Below, piece after piece: positions 34,830 through 46,127 of a DNA stretch of 64,000 bases. The first letter of the stretch is position 1. The number at the start of each line of letters is the position of its first letter. This stretch comes from Quercus robur. Its lineage: Eukaryota; Streptophyta; Magnoliopsida; Fagales; Fagaceae. The notes beneath the pieces were generated by a model, which ran no database searches, was not told the DNA's origin, and saw nothing but the letters and a program-made list of their open reading frames with translations. The translations under genes were made by a program, and so were the position numbers. The stretch is from the NCBI RefSeq assembly GCF_932294415.1, contig NC_065541.1:52740290-52804289 (forward strand), written 5' to 3'.

Positions 34830-34925
34830 CTTTTGTTATTGTATAAAAGATCTAAATTCAATTCCCACCCACACAAAACACTAATTGGTGTCTCTTGACC
34901 TAATAATAAAGAGTAATTGATATGG
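34830..34925 (+). mobile_element. SINE-like fragment
   Basis: 'AAAAGATCTAAATTCAATTCCCACCC' resembles a pol III B box context, and 'CTAATTGGTGTCTCTTGACC' followed by 'TAATAATAAAGAG' recalls the 3' part of a tRNA-derived plant SINE. The 5' A-box part is not clear. Confidence 0.4.
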
Positions 34926-35399
34926 AACATATGCCATAAATTTAAAATACTATCGTATCTATTAAAAAAAGTAGCAAACAAAAAAATCTTAGTCCATCTA
35001 AATTTAAGATATATACACCACTTTAAGTTTCTTTAAAAAACTTTCTCCTCTCTCCCTGTGTGTGTGTGTGTTAATACTTAGTATTCTAAAAAAAAAATCT
35101 AAGATACTAAATTTGGATCTCAAATCCCTAAATCATGACACACACAAAATAAAGGGGGAGAGATTGTTTAATTATTATCGTAAACATGTTACCAGTTGAA
35201 TCTAAATTCAATAATACAAATTACTCTTCATTTAACCTGCCACAATAGGAGACAATGAACAAGCAACAAAAAATTTAAAATAAATAAATAAATTGAACCA
35301 AAATTTTAAAGTGTAAGCTACAAGAAATATGTACTACAAATTAACAAAACCACATGTTTCACAAGTGATCAGGAAATGAAAACTTATAAATATTCTAGT
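34926..35399. other. Intergenic AT-rich DNA
   Basis: No gene seen; a (GT)n run at 35058-35071. Confidence 0.5.
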
Positions 35400-36124
35400 A
35401 TGGGTAGTAGGGGTGTGCATGGGTTGGGATGGGTGGGTGGAGGGCAATATTTATAACCAACCTACCAATGACAAGTTGGAAAAATTCCAATCTGTCGCCG
35501 ACCCACCAATCTATAAATCTAGTGGGTCAGTTGAAAATCCTAACAATTTCAACTTGGCTGGTTGAGCCGGTTGGCAAATTCAATTGACTTGAATTTTTTT
35601 TAGAGAGACTAAATGAAATTATTTCAATTAAACTGGATAATAGTTTGCTCCCTCTAATAAAAAAAGGAAAGAAAAATTTGTCATTTTTATTAAAAATAAT
35701 TACAAATACTACATTATTTTTTTATTAGAATGATTGAAATTTTATTATACAGAAAAGAAAACTTCTCAAAATTTGAAATTAGACATGTACAAAGAGAAAA
35801 AATAATAACAAAATATTAGAGAATGCGGCTAGAGTTTATTAGGGAAGAGAAATGTGAAAATGAAAAAATAAAAAGAAAGAGAAAGAGATGAGAGAAATAA
35901 AGTGGGAGCATATATGAGGTAGATTTTTGCAACATGACAAAGTGTGTGTGTGCGCGCGGGTTGGGTTATGGCAGATTAGAAATATCTCATCCCGTTATTC
36001 AACTCAACTTGCTAAATTAGCTATCTAACTCACCCAAGCCAACCCGCATGAGTTGGGTTGGGTTGGGTTAGGTCGGTGCAGGTTGGTAGGTTAGGTGCCT
36101 TTTTTACATAGCCCTAATGGGTAA
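35400..36124. mobile_element. Non-autonomous hAT-like element, 8-bp TSD (7/8)
   Basis: Element 35408-36116 (709 bp). Ends TAGGGGTGTGCAT and the complement TAGGGCTATGTAA form worn terminal inverted repeats. The flanks ATGGGTAG (35400-35407) and ATGGGTAA (36117-36124) agree at 7 of 8 positions, the TSD length of hAT elements. The two subterminal zones carry GGGTTGGGT-type repeats in inverted orientation. No transposase. The ends resemble those of the element at 46841-47421. Confidence 0.7.
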
Positions 36125-36482
36125 TGGATTTCTCAACCAAAAACAACATTGGAAGAAAATTTATACTCATCAATGTTGGAGCCATCTCATTAAGATTAGT
36201 AAAATACATTCAAACCCACCCAAGACCCAACCTCTCTTCTTTCATCCCGAAGAGAGAGGACGAGGAGGGAAATAAGGACCTATGATCCAACTCCACTCCA
36301 TTGTCATATTTACTTTAAAATAAACTTTTATTCCATAAGAAAAAAATCACATGACTGAATTTTAAGAGGAAAATTAAGAGACAATGTCTAAGGTACTGTA
36401 TTTAAGTTTTGTCATTTTTTATTTTTTTTTATAACATAAAGGGCTTTCACCCTATAAGAGAACTAGATTTAGAGGCTTTTTA
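36125..36482. other. Intergenic DNA before the snoRNA promoter
   Basis: No gene seen. Confidence 0.5.
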
Positions 36483-36732
36483 TGGGCCAGGTTGACCCAA
36501 ATGGGATGGTCTGAACATAAAACGAAAAGTTGGAAGTCCAAACCTGCACTAATGCAAACTATTAAAGCCCAGTTTAATCCAACAGTGTAAATTTAACTAT
36601 GACTATAATACTATATCTCGATCTAGGCAAACCCCCTCGCTCTCAGCAGCGCCTATATATAAATTAGCTCTAAACCTCAACAGTCCTCTCCAACATCTCT
36701 CTCTCTCTCTCACTCTCTCACATTTAGGGTTT
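36483..36732 (+). promoter_or_regulatory. Promoter of the snoRNA cluster: site II motifs, TATA box, telo-box
   Basis: TGGGCC at 36483-36488 and AGCCCA (TGGGCT in reverse) at 36566-36571 are site II motifs. TATATATAAA lies at 36654-36663, followed about 30 bases later by a pyrimidine-rich start region (CTCTCC..(CT)n). A perfect telo-box TTAGGGTTT is at 36724-36732, and a second, AAACCCTAA, at 37121-37129. Site II plus telo-box is the known signature of plant ribosomal-protein and snoRNA gene promoters. Confidence 0.6.
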
Positions 36733-36794
36733 TGGTAGATATACTGATAATTGTGAATAATAGTGTTATACTGATTACGTTTATTGGGTCATGG

Positions 36795-36897
36795 GAACGA
36801 AGTGAAATCAGATGAGGATAGAAATAACTGCAACAAAATGATCGATTAATTTCGTGATTACTTGTATTTAAGTCTCTGATGATTTCTTTTCGTTCCA
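36795..36897 (+). ncRNA. Candidate box C/D snoRNA A with extended terminal stem
   Basis: C box ATGAGGA at 36813-36819 (one mismatch from RUGAUGA) and D box CTGA at 36877-36880 are 57 bases apart. They are closed by a terminal stem: 36795-36811 pairs with 36881-36897 at 16 of 17 positions, counting one G-U. An internal ATGATCG at 36839-36845 could be C'. Such stems bring C and D boxes together for snoRNP proteins; this one is longer than most. The guide before the D box ends TATTTAAGTCT. I cannot name its target. Confidence 0.6.
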
Positions 36898-36967
36898 CTC
36901 ACTTTCTCTTTTCTTTTTAATATTTTTTTTTTTTTTTTTTTTGGTTCAGAATTGGTGGATCAATTAC

Positions 36968-37049
36968 GAGATATGATGAGAAAAATATTGGTCCATGTTT
37001 CTGATTAACCATGACCGACAAACCCATTTAGCACACACTCTCTGATCTC
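36968..37049 (+). ncRNA. Candidate box C/D snoRNA B
   Basis: Perfect C box ATGATGA (36973-36979), D' CTGA (37001-37004), C'-like ATGACCG (37011-37017) and D box CTGA (37042-37045). Terminal complementarity is GAGAT (36968-36972) with ATCTC (37045-37049). Length about 82 nt is typical. Guides are the bases before D' (…TTGGTCCATGTTT) and before D (…TTTAGCACACACTCT). A box C/D RNA would direct 2'-O-methylation opposite the fifth base before the box; the target is unassigned. Confidence 0.65.
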
Positions 37050-37247
37050 TCTACAAGAACCTTCTTATTTCTGATATATGTTTTTACGTTTTAGATTTTT
37101 AGTGCTTCTATTATTGTTTTAAACCCTAACCTTTGTGATAAGCACATGGTTTTTAAGGAATCAAATTGGGACCTTTATGAAATACTTCAAGACAGATAAT
37201 TTGGTGTGTTTGATATTGGTTTGGTTTGGTTTGTTTTGGTTTTGAGT

Positions 37248-37331
37248 TGCTGTGATGAATCATGAAACTATCACATGTCAGACTTCAGAGATCTTAAAAG
37301 ATCTATGAGATTATATTCATGTTTCTGAGCA
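37248..37331 (+). ncRNA. Candidate box C/D snoRNA C
   Basis: Perfect C box GTGATGA (37252-37258) and D box CTGA (37325-37328) with a short terminal stem TGCT/AGCA (37248-37251 and 37328-37331). Internal D'-like CAGA lies at about 37279-37282 and a C'-like ATGAGAT at 37304-37310. It lies about 200 bases after snoRNA B, past the second telo-box. Target unassigned. Confidence 0.55.
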
Positions 37332-37473
37332 GATTATATATAACTGCTGGCACTGTTGTTCTGGCTGTCTATGTGAAGCTGACTACCATAGTTGCAACTT
37401 ATTGACTTTTTGTATTGTCTAATTCAGTTGACAATGGCTTTCTTTCTCTCTTATAACAAGCAACATAAGAACC
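37332..37473. other. Short spacer
   Basis: No feature seen. Confidence 0.4.
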
Positions 37474-37680
37474 CAGAAGTCCATGGCCATAATGGCTCGG
37501 AACCAATCCTGTTCCTTCTGAATTAAGGTATATAGAGCATTCAAAAATAAAATAAAATAGGGAACCTATATTGTTCGCTACCCAGAAGTCCTCATATCCC
37601 ATGGCCATAATGGCTTGGGACCAATCTTGTCACTTCTGAATTAAGGAATATAGAGCACTCAAAAATAAAATAAAATAGGG
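37474..37680. repeat. Tandem duplication of about 110 bp
   Basis: The block CAGAAGTCC...CCATGGCCATAATGGCT...AATAAAATAGGGAA occurs at about 37475-37563 and again at 37582-37680, sharing 'GAATTAAGG.ATATAGAGCA.TCAAAAATAAAATAAAATAGGGAA' with few changes. Confidence 0.85.
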
Positions 37681-37699
37681 AATTAAGGTATCTAAGAAG

Positions 37700-37840
37700 C
37701 ACATTTGAGTAAAACAGTTTCAATCTATATTGTTCACTCTTTAATCAATTTTTAGGGAGCGGAAATTGAACTTAAGATCTCTTGTACAATTACCGATTAA
37801 GCTAATTGAAACCCATAATTAGAGTTGATTTAGTTCTTTG
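37700..37840 (-). mobile_element. tRNA-like SINE fragment
   Basis: On the minus strand TAGCTTAATCGG resembles a pol III A box, and about 35 bases on 'AAGTTCAATTTCC' resembles a B box. No poly(A) tail or TSD is clear. Confidence 0.4.
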
Positions 37841-38610
37841 AAACTCATTGAAAGTTTTGGTCTTGTACCTACTGGAGGAGGCTGAATTAGGAATTAAAGT
37901 TGCTACCTTTAGTTACGTAGTTGCGTATACCACTCTCAAAGGGTAATCTCCTCAATGATCAAATCAAGCTTCAATCCTAACACCAACATCCCATTCCATA
38001 AGCCCAAGTAATCAGCCATACGAAGATTTTGTTTACAATCAATCAGTCTGGCATGAAAATAAGTAAATTACCTCATGAGCAAGTTTTTAGAATTTTTTTT
38101 TTGTTCTAAAGAAATTGTCATATTCTTTCCACTTTGTGTTTGGATTTAGACTTGTAAGTTGTAAGGACTTCAACCTAGCGCAGTCTTAACTTAATTTCCT
38201 GTTGGGATTTTTCAGACCAGATCCATCATTCCAGCGGCTAGAGAATTGATTGATGCACTTGGAAGTTGGAAGGGAAAGTTAGATATCAGATGAGAATCAT
38301 ATGAATTATCTCTGCAATATTAAACCCAAATAACAAAACCAAACAGTAACCAAAAAAATTGTTCAGGAAAGTAAAAGCTCAATGGCTGAGGTTCAAAACA
38401 AAAATCTTGCTTAGAATTCCTATTGTAAATCTATACACATGGTAAGAAATGACACAACTGGATTGGTGATTATCTGATAATAATTTACCATATCCCTAAG
38501 CTTGTAGTTACAGATGAAGTAACAGCTAACGAGATTCACTTCCTTCTCCAGTTTGCTGATTGCCAAAATTTGGGATTTGCAAAGTAAGGATACTTGACAA
38601 TTCAACGGCC

Positions 38611-41600
38611 TTAAGGGGAGGCATGAGACTTCTCTATAAGCAACTCGATTTTCTGGTCATGGAGTTAAGAAAGATGATGTAAGTATATGCTGGGAATTAT
38701 GTAAACCAACAAAGAATTATTCAAAGCGGGAAAAAAAAAGTGTGTATATATATATAGAGACAGAGACAGAGACAGAGAGTGACTTTTAAGACCCCCAGTA
38801 TATATATATATATATCTAAACAGTTACTGAACTTGGACAAATTAGAGAGATTGCTTGTGCACAATGTTCCAAAAGATGGAAGTTTGTGTCTGCAAACAAG
38901 ATGAAATGGTGACATTTTTCTTCTGTATGGGATTTAAAATGGGGATAACATATAGTTGAGCACCATACATTCAAGATTGATAATTTATTATGAGGTAGCA
39001 TCCCATCATAGATTATCCCTTTGGAATGCATCTTAACGTAAGTTCACATTTGATTTAAGGCCTTTTTCAGAGTTCCAAAACTTGTCCCCATTATGCAGAA
39101 AGAAAGCGCAAAGTGACTTGAACGGAGAAAGGGGGGTTGGACGATTTTTTGTCATAAATAAAAAGGTTCCGGTTGGGTGCCCTTAGGGCATTTGGTAATG
39201 GACCGTTTTAAGAAAGTTTTAATACTATTTTCATGGGAAATATAAAAAGTTGTCACAAAATTTAGTTACTTTTTTCTATTCCCATAAAAAATTTCTAAAA
39301 ATTTCCTAAACCAATGTCTGTTAACTTTTACCATGAAAAATCCATTTGTTTTTATAAACTCCATACACCATGAAGAAAACAAGGAAAGGTATTTTACCTT
39401 TACTGATTTATTGACTTCTTCAAGTTTATTTAGCAGCAGTTCCCCAGTAAGTATGCCTCTGCGTTCCATTGAGGCATGGCGTGGTGAAGCTGTCATCTGA
39501 AAAAGTGTTTTTTTTTTGGTTAGTGGCATAAAGTGTAGTTTTCTAGAATGCATGAATCTGCATAAAAACAAAAAACTCAGTGGATAGAAAATAGTATCTT
39601 CAATATAGCATTCTTGACAGAAAAATTAGAAGAAATAAAAGAATGAAAAAACCCACAAACAAGCAACAGTATGGCGATGTGATATTAGTGTGCTTCTATT
39701 TTAATTGATGACTGATAGAGAAGAAAGATAAAAAAACAAGGTAATTTAACCATTACCTTGCAGATTCAGCTGAATAGAGGCAGAACCATTTTGATGCTTA
39801 GGGTTAGGCCAACAAATCTAAGAGTTGGCTCCTCAAAAATTTGAGCTAGTCCATCCCTCTCCTCCCACCTCAAAAGAAAGAGTTTTTAGATTTTATAGAT
39901 TTATAGCTATAATGGACTTTCAGGCTGTCCTAGTGGCCCCCAGAAAATAAGAGTTTTCAGATTTTATATATTTATAGCTGCAATTGACTTTCAATTGCAA
40001 GAATTGACTTTTATGTGCATGTACGTGTGTTCCAACTCCTTCAAGTAAAAAATATCTAGCTTCGACCCATAGATTATTATTATTATTTTTTTTTTGATAA
40101 CTAATAATATGCTTTTATCAAAAAAGACCACTCCATGAACAAGATGAACAAGGAGAAGCCAAAAGAATTACAAAGAATCAAAAATTATGTACACAAGCTT
40201 AGAGACTCTTTGAATTCAGCTATGGCACGGGACCAATCCAGCAAAGATCTACTAAACAAATCTAGCACTTGGGTACCAGTATGCTTCACATCCTCAAAAA
40301 TATACCAATCACATTCTCTCCATAATATCCACATCAAATATAAGGGGACGATATTCCAGATATTTGAAGACTGCTTACAGACCCAATTCCTCTAGCCAGA
40401 TAGAAGATCAATGACCTTTCCTAGTAATACCCAATCAATTCCAAAAGAATTGAAAACAAAACTCGACAACTCCCACACAACAGAACAATGAAAAAAAAAA
40501 AAAGATAAACTATCTCTCCACTACAACAGCACAGACAACACCAGCATACCAACGAATAACCTCTCTTGTTTTGTTTTATCATTTTTTTTCTTTAGACAAA
40601 ACCTTTTTGAAAAATCACTCAAGCTACCAAGAAGTCACAAATTCGACAAGTTACTGAGAAACTAGAATAAGGTACTGATATGATTCTTGTTTTACATTTT
40701 CTGTTATTTGGTCTCCAAGCAATTTAATAATATATATTAAATGCCAACCAAATATATGAGCACAGCTACACTCAATACATTCGTTTCTCAGGAACCAAAG
40801 ATAGGGGAAAATTTTCTACTTTCAAAACTGCCAGTCTTATCTTTTCTTTGATTCAGCGACTACAAACTAAGTCCACATCTATAGACCGAATGAAACACAA
40901 ACTCAGCCCAGAAACAAACATTCCAAAAGCTTGCATGAAATTTTCTTTTAAAACCATTCTTACCACACCCCTTTTCTCATGTGTAGCATTTCTGATTTGA
41001 AACTAACCTTCCCTAGTTCAGAAGGTTAGTTCTAATCTCCTGGACTCAAACCAATCACTCCCTATTCATTACTATTGAGACTTCAGACATGTCTCAGAAG
41101 TCAGATATGGAACAGGATGTTTATGGGACACCCCAACCAGCATGCATACTACGATTCAAAGAATCCAAGAGGGAATAAGCCAAGAACTCTCACCCATCGC
41201 CACTGAAATTTCTATGAAGTTGATAAAAGAGTGAAACACCTCAATATGATCATATAATGTAGAATAAACAGATCCTGTGCTACTAAATCTTTAGAACATA
41301 ATAGCTGACTAGAAACAAAATTTTCAAATGTCCACCATATGAGCAAGGAAATTGCATGAAAACCCTCATATAGGATTAAAGACTGCTTCCTCAGATCCTC
41401 AAGCACTAAATACCAGACTCTTTTACCATAAACATCGGTTCTGCTTCTGCACCAATCTTGATGTAACCATGGAAAATTAATTTGTGGCTACTTTGCAAAT
41501 TAGTTTATTCAAGATTTATTTTATTGGACCCACATGTGAAGTCCAATTGTAGTAAAAGTCATGGGTTTTAAAAAGTTCAGATGTATCCTAGGGTTAAAAC

Positions 41601-42117
41601 CTTCTTTTAATTTGGGTTTTTATTTAACAGTTATGGCCAATTTTGTATTTAGGTGTAAAACTTTAATTTCAACAATTTTGTAGACTAAAGAATATTTTGA
41701 TAATTTTGTTGAGCCTAGAATAACTTATTAGATCCTAAGTATCTTAGGTTTTCTTACTTTGGGTCTAGATTAGTTGTTATTATTATCTTATTATGTTTTT
41801 CGTTTACTACTATTTGGAGTTCTCCTGGATTACCTAATACACGTTTTTGGCGAGTGGAATTGTGTATCCTTGGTTTACTCCCCACGATGGGTCCAAAGGG
41901 CCCTACCTTGGTGAAGTTACATGTCATAATTTTTTTTTTTTTTTTTTTAGTTTACTAGTCAAACTAAGAGTCCTAATATTTTACTAATACAAGAAAGACT
42001 ATTTATATTTGTGTTCAATGTACTTAAAAGAATAAAAGGAGTTGATTTTGTTTTGATTCTTTTTTGGATAAGTTGGTATTTGTTTTGAGTATTGAAACAT
42101 GTTGGCCTTATTATTCG

Positions 42118-42154
<37 letters not shown>

Positions 42155-43494
42155 CGCATGGTTTGCACTACTGTTCATGCACACAATTCACAGTTTGTGG
42201 GCAGATTTGGTTTCCGTTTCTTCTTACCTCTTTTCAACCCCATAACAAATCTTTCTCTTCTCTACAAACACTATTTATTCTTGAACCCTAATCCTAACCC
42301 TTGCAAAAAATTTTAAACCTAGATCCATAAATCCTCCTAAACCTTAACCCACCACAAGCATTGTAGACAAATTCTCCAATTTGTCATACATCATATATAA
42401 TCGCAACTACCAAAGCACACATTCAGGGATCAACCATGATAGCTCCATTCTCCAACCAACATGGGAGAAGGAAAAGAACTAATAATGAAAATGAGCTTCT
42501 CTGAGAGACCTTATAAAGCTTCATGCCCCCCATCTTGCAAGGTGATTTCAACCAATTTAAATCAGCTCAGGCTGACGTTGATTATGAACCGACCAAAACC
42601 TGAGTATCATGCTAGTCCAATAAAATTTTAAAGCAGTTGTGCTGTTACAAGCATTATTTGTAGCATTCAAGAGTGTTAAGAGTTTTGGTAGCACTGCAGT
42701 CATCAGGCCAAGAATTATTGAGTTGAAATGCCTTAAGTTTCTTTTCTTTTGCCTTCTCTGAAGAAGGGGGGGGGGGGATTGGATGTTGATTTTACCTCCA
42801 AGCGATTTTAAAAAGTGAGGAAAAATGAAAATGATGAATCTATGATCTTCAAGAGTTTAATAATTACCTTCCAATTTTTGGATGGAGATCTCAAAACAGC
42901 TGGTCCCTCAGACAAAGAACCCATACGACCCATGTTTTCCCCTTCAACGGTTAGAACCATAGGCTTCCAACCTCTACCAACATCTTGTATAACCTTTGAA
43001 GCTTCTGTTACAATGACCTGCAAGACATGCAATTCATTTAAGTTTTTTATCTATTAACTGTGCCCTTTTTAATAATGTGATACTAAACATCTGCAACCCA
43101 TGAAACAGTGAATGTGAAGAATAGACTAGCAGTAGTCCAATGGATAACAAACTAGAAGAAGAAGAAAAATCTTAAACTACCTTTCTCAGAAGTCCAGGAT
43201 TAGAAACCCCTTGAACCTGTAGTTCATCCACAGGTGCAGCTTTTCCCTGGGCTATACTTTCAACTCTAAAGGTATGGATTCCATATACTGATTGCAAGCA
43301 ACCTATTGAGAATAGAATGTTAAAACACCATAAACCTCTTTCTAAATGAAGCATTTGTTATAGAAAATATATATTGCGCACCCAACAGACAAAAGAACCA
43401 AATCCATATGAGCTCATATAATCAAGATATTTATGCAGATGCCAATGATGAAAATGCAATTTTTTTAAAGGAAGAAAATTAGAGAATGGGTTAG

Positions 43495-43532
<38 letters not shown>

Positions 43533-44170
43533 TAAGTACCTATCCTATCAGAAACTCTTCATGGGTACAGAATCAATATTAACAGAGAAGAACAGTATAT
43601 GAATGTGATCTGAAATCGTTATTTTAGTAATCATATTACAGAAGCATCTGAAAAGGCTTGCACTGGTACCTTGTTCAATAATGATATCAATTACCATGGA
43701 AAGTGGAACATGCTTCTCGATTGTCACAGTGCCCCGAAAAGGTATATAAGAAGGCCTCGAGACCTTCATAGAGAGAAATGAAAAAATTACATCTACACTA
43801 ATTTTTTCTTTAAAAAATAACGAGAGAACAATCCAAACAATTCACATACCTTGTAGACTATCTCACTAGGTGTAACATACAGTTTGCGTGAGGAAATATC
43901 CTTCTGAAGCACGTATCTCCTAATGGGCAGATATAGCAGCATAATGATGCCCACTCCCCAAGCTAAGACCAGCATCAGTGATATAGAAAGCCATATAACA
44001 GTGTCATACTTAACACTATTTCTTGCAAGTTCTTCAAAGGAAGCAAAGTACAGTATCTGTTCAGAACAATCTGCAGCTTCATCTACATATAACTCGGATT
44101 CAGGATCACTAAGTAGATGATCCTTTGATGACCTCCGTTCTGATAGACCATCCGTATGACCCATCAACAT
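38611..44170 (-). CDS. Conserved plant membrane-anchored protein of unknown function, six coding exons
   Basis: Coding exons on the minus strand, in order: 44170-43850, 43763-43670, 43302-43181, 43017-42868, 39496-39398, 38652-38611. All introns are GT-AG and phases agree throughout, giving 275 residues and a stop. Residues 1-56 are acidic (ERRSSKDHLLSDPESELYVDEAADCSEQ). One hydrophobic helix spans about 57-81 (VIWLSISLMLVLAWGVGIIMLL). Residues 90-180 (KLYVTPSEIVYKVSRPSYIPFRGTV…, IEKHVPL, YGIHTFRVESIA) look like a PH-like fold attached to a membrane, as in plant proteins annotated DUF7642 or similar; I am not certain of the family number. The C-terminus (LLNKLEEVNKSVKKIELLIEKS) is a predicted coiled coil. 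The start is the first ATG after the splice site at 44186; MLMG or the internal MGHTDG are alternatives. Function unknown. Confidence 0.82.
39497..42867. other. 3.4-kb intron of the membrane-protein gene
   Basis: Holds a LINE 3' relic (40085-40500) and a (CT)n microsatellite at 42120-42151. The ORFs crossing the latter are microsatellite translations. No further exon is needed, because phases on both sides match. Confidence 0.7.
40085..40500 (-). pseudogene. LINE 3' end relic in an intron
   Basis: On the minus strand the sequence reads HCSVVWELSSFVFNSFGIDWVLLGK, then WRNWVCKQSSNIWNIVPLYLMWILWRE, ending SLSLCT and a stop. This is the C-terminal tail of zf-RVT-type plant L1 elements. The poly(T) at 40085-40094 on the plus strand is the remnant of its poly(A) tail. 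It is inserted in the same orientation as the host gene. Confidence 0.7.
43498..43530. repeat. (CT)n microsatellite in intron 2
   Basis: About 15 CT units between coding exons 2 and 3 of the membrane-protein gene. Confidence 0.9.
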
Positions 44171-45111
44171 TTCTTCCAGCTCAAAACTAGATATTAAGAG
44201 ACACAAAAATTCATTACTAAAACCAACAATAGTAATAATACCATAACCAATGCAACATTATTTTCCTTTTTAGGTGCAACATTTTAACCAACAAAGCAAA
44301 TGATCAGTCCAATCAGTTGCTTATTCAAAATATTTTGCTGAGAAATCAAGCTGTCACATTACTAAATGCTAGCATATCAAGATTCGGAATGAGGTTTAAA
44401 GGCCCTACAATAATCAAATGCACCCACAAGTGACATATAAAACTGGATTCACAAGTTCTTTTGTTCACTCTTGGACCATAACTGCTCTCAGACAATATTA
44501 TTAGTGAGAGTGAAAGAGATTGTATTTTAAGACATTTTGGTAGTACACTGCATACCATATCACCATTTCAAATCCAGAAAGAATCAGGCCATATTTGAGT
44601 GACTCAAGCCCTCATATTCTGTTCATACCACCCACATTCGCTCTTGAACCGTGAAATTAAGAATGAATATTAAAACAGAAAACAAAAACCTGAATGTTAA
44701 TATTTTGGATTTTGGCTAAGCTGAAGTGATTTAAATTCATAAGCATAGCAGACATAACATGAAATGCCTTCCTTATTCTTGCCAATTTTTTTTTTTTTTT
44801 CTAAACCAGGCAAAACTCCTTCCTAATGCTTATCAAACAGTACATTACAAATTTGAGCAATCTCCCACCAGGTCTACAAACTAGTCAGAAACTTCCCTCT
44901 TGTTTTCATAAATTACACTATGCCCCCTGATAGAGCTGAGACTGATCTTTATTTTTTCCCCCTGATTTTCGTTGTCATCTAATCTTAAGAATACTTTGGA
45001 TGAGATTTTTTATTTTTTATTTTTAAATTGTCACAGTTAGTAATGGCACATAGGTGATCTTAAGTCTTAACCCTATTAATACTACACTTGAGTGATTTCG
45101 CACCTTAGCGC

Positions 45112-45239
45112 TCCGTTTGGTTCTTGAGAAAATGAAAGAAGCAACAAGATCTATATTGATAGCTTCGAGTACCAACAGGCAGCTCAACTATCTTTGACAA
45201 TTTCCTTTTTCTTCGGTTTTTCTCAGGAACCAAACAGAA
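45112..45239. mobile_element. Short inverted-repeat (MITE-like) element
   Basis: TCCGTTTGGTTCTTGAGAAAA at the left is matched in inverted form by TTTCTCAGGAACCAAACAGA at the right with about three mismatches; 128 bp. No clear TSD. Confidence 0.55.
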
Positions 45240-45334
45240 TGTGAATCGACTTTTTCAAAAAAAAAAAAGTCTTCAGTTACAAAAATTCGAAACAGATCAA
45301 CTGGCAACTAATACTGAACAAGTAGGAATTTAAA

Positions 45335-45337
<3 letters not shown>

Positions 45338-45382
<45 letters not shown>
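45338..45382. repeat. (GA)n microsatellite
   Basis: About 22 AG units. Confidence 0.95.
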
Positions 45383-45386
<4 letters not shown>

Positions 45387-45400
45387 GCTTAGAATTTTAC

Positions 45401-45540
45401 CTGGAATAATGGCTACGAATATCAGAAATATGATTCTTTCGGTAATTTGATGAGGAAAACTGGAAGCTGGATAAAGTGATTTAAAGTAAACTACCAGTCC
45501 AATGGCTTTGGCTTTGGCTTTGGGGGGATTATTTTTCTAG
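45401..45540 (-). other. Probable 5'-UTR exon of the membrane-protein gene
   Basis: No ATG occurs on the minus strand between about 45540 and the donor at 45401, so the exon can be wholly untranslated. The upstream limit is not known. Confidence 0.45.
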
Positions 45541-46127
45541 TCTTATTAAAATAATGATTTTAGATTTTAGATCAGCTCAGGCTCGGTGGATCGCTATTCA
45601 CTAGTAGTACTCACTGCCGCTACCTTTTACGTTAAAAACGGCTATTGGGCACGCGAGCAAAATGTCAAACACACAAAAAAAACAAAAAAAAAATGGTACA
45701 AATCCTGCAGGGTCTGAAATAATGTGAATAGTTTGGGCAGTGCCAAGCCTGTCATAGTACACGTGGCTTGTGAATCAATTGTGTAAATAAAATCTCACCG
45801 TATTTCTTCAACAAATTTGAATTGTGGCGTGCACAGTTTGTACAGATCTGAGCTTGTTGTAACTTGTAACTTCTGGTGTACTAGCATTTCAGCTTGTCCT
45901 GAAAACGAGTTTTAATACATGGCGATCCTTTATGATAATAACTTTTTATTATCAGTTGAAGATGTTAAGAAGATGTTAATTTGTTTTTGATGGAAGAGGG
46001 CAATAAATTTCAGATTTCTTATTCCATGATGAAAGACTTTAGGAGCTAAACTTACTAAAACCCACAATGAAACTTAAAAGATAAAAGTGACAATTCACCA
46101 TAATTAAATTATAGTCATTTTTGCTAA
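45541..46127. other. Intergenic DNA, presumed promoter of the membrane-protein gene
   Basis: No further gene seen. Confidence 0.4.

Larger units (their letters stand above)
44187..45400. other. 5'-UTR intron of the membrane-protein gene
   Basis: On the minus strand, donor CCAG|GTAAAA at 45401/45400 and acceptor ATCTAG| at 44187. It holds a short inverted-repeat element (45112-45239) and a (GA)n tract (45338-45382) just inside the donor. Confidence 0.6.

Noticed and set aside
36795..36897. A pre-miRNA hairpin
   Set aside because: The stem is 17 bp with a loop of about 69 bases, too short for a plant miRNA duplex, and C and D boxes lie exactly at the stem base, favouring a snoRNA.
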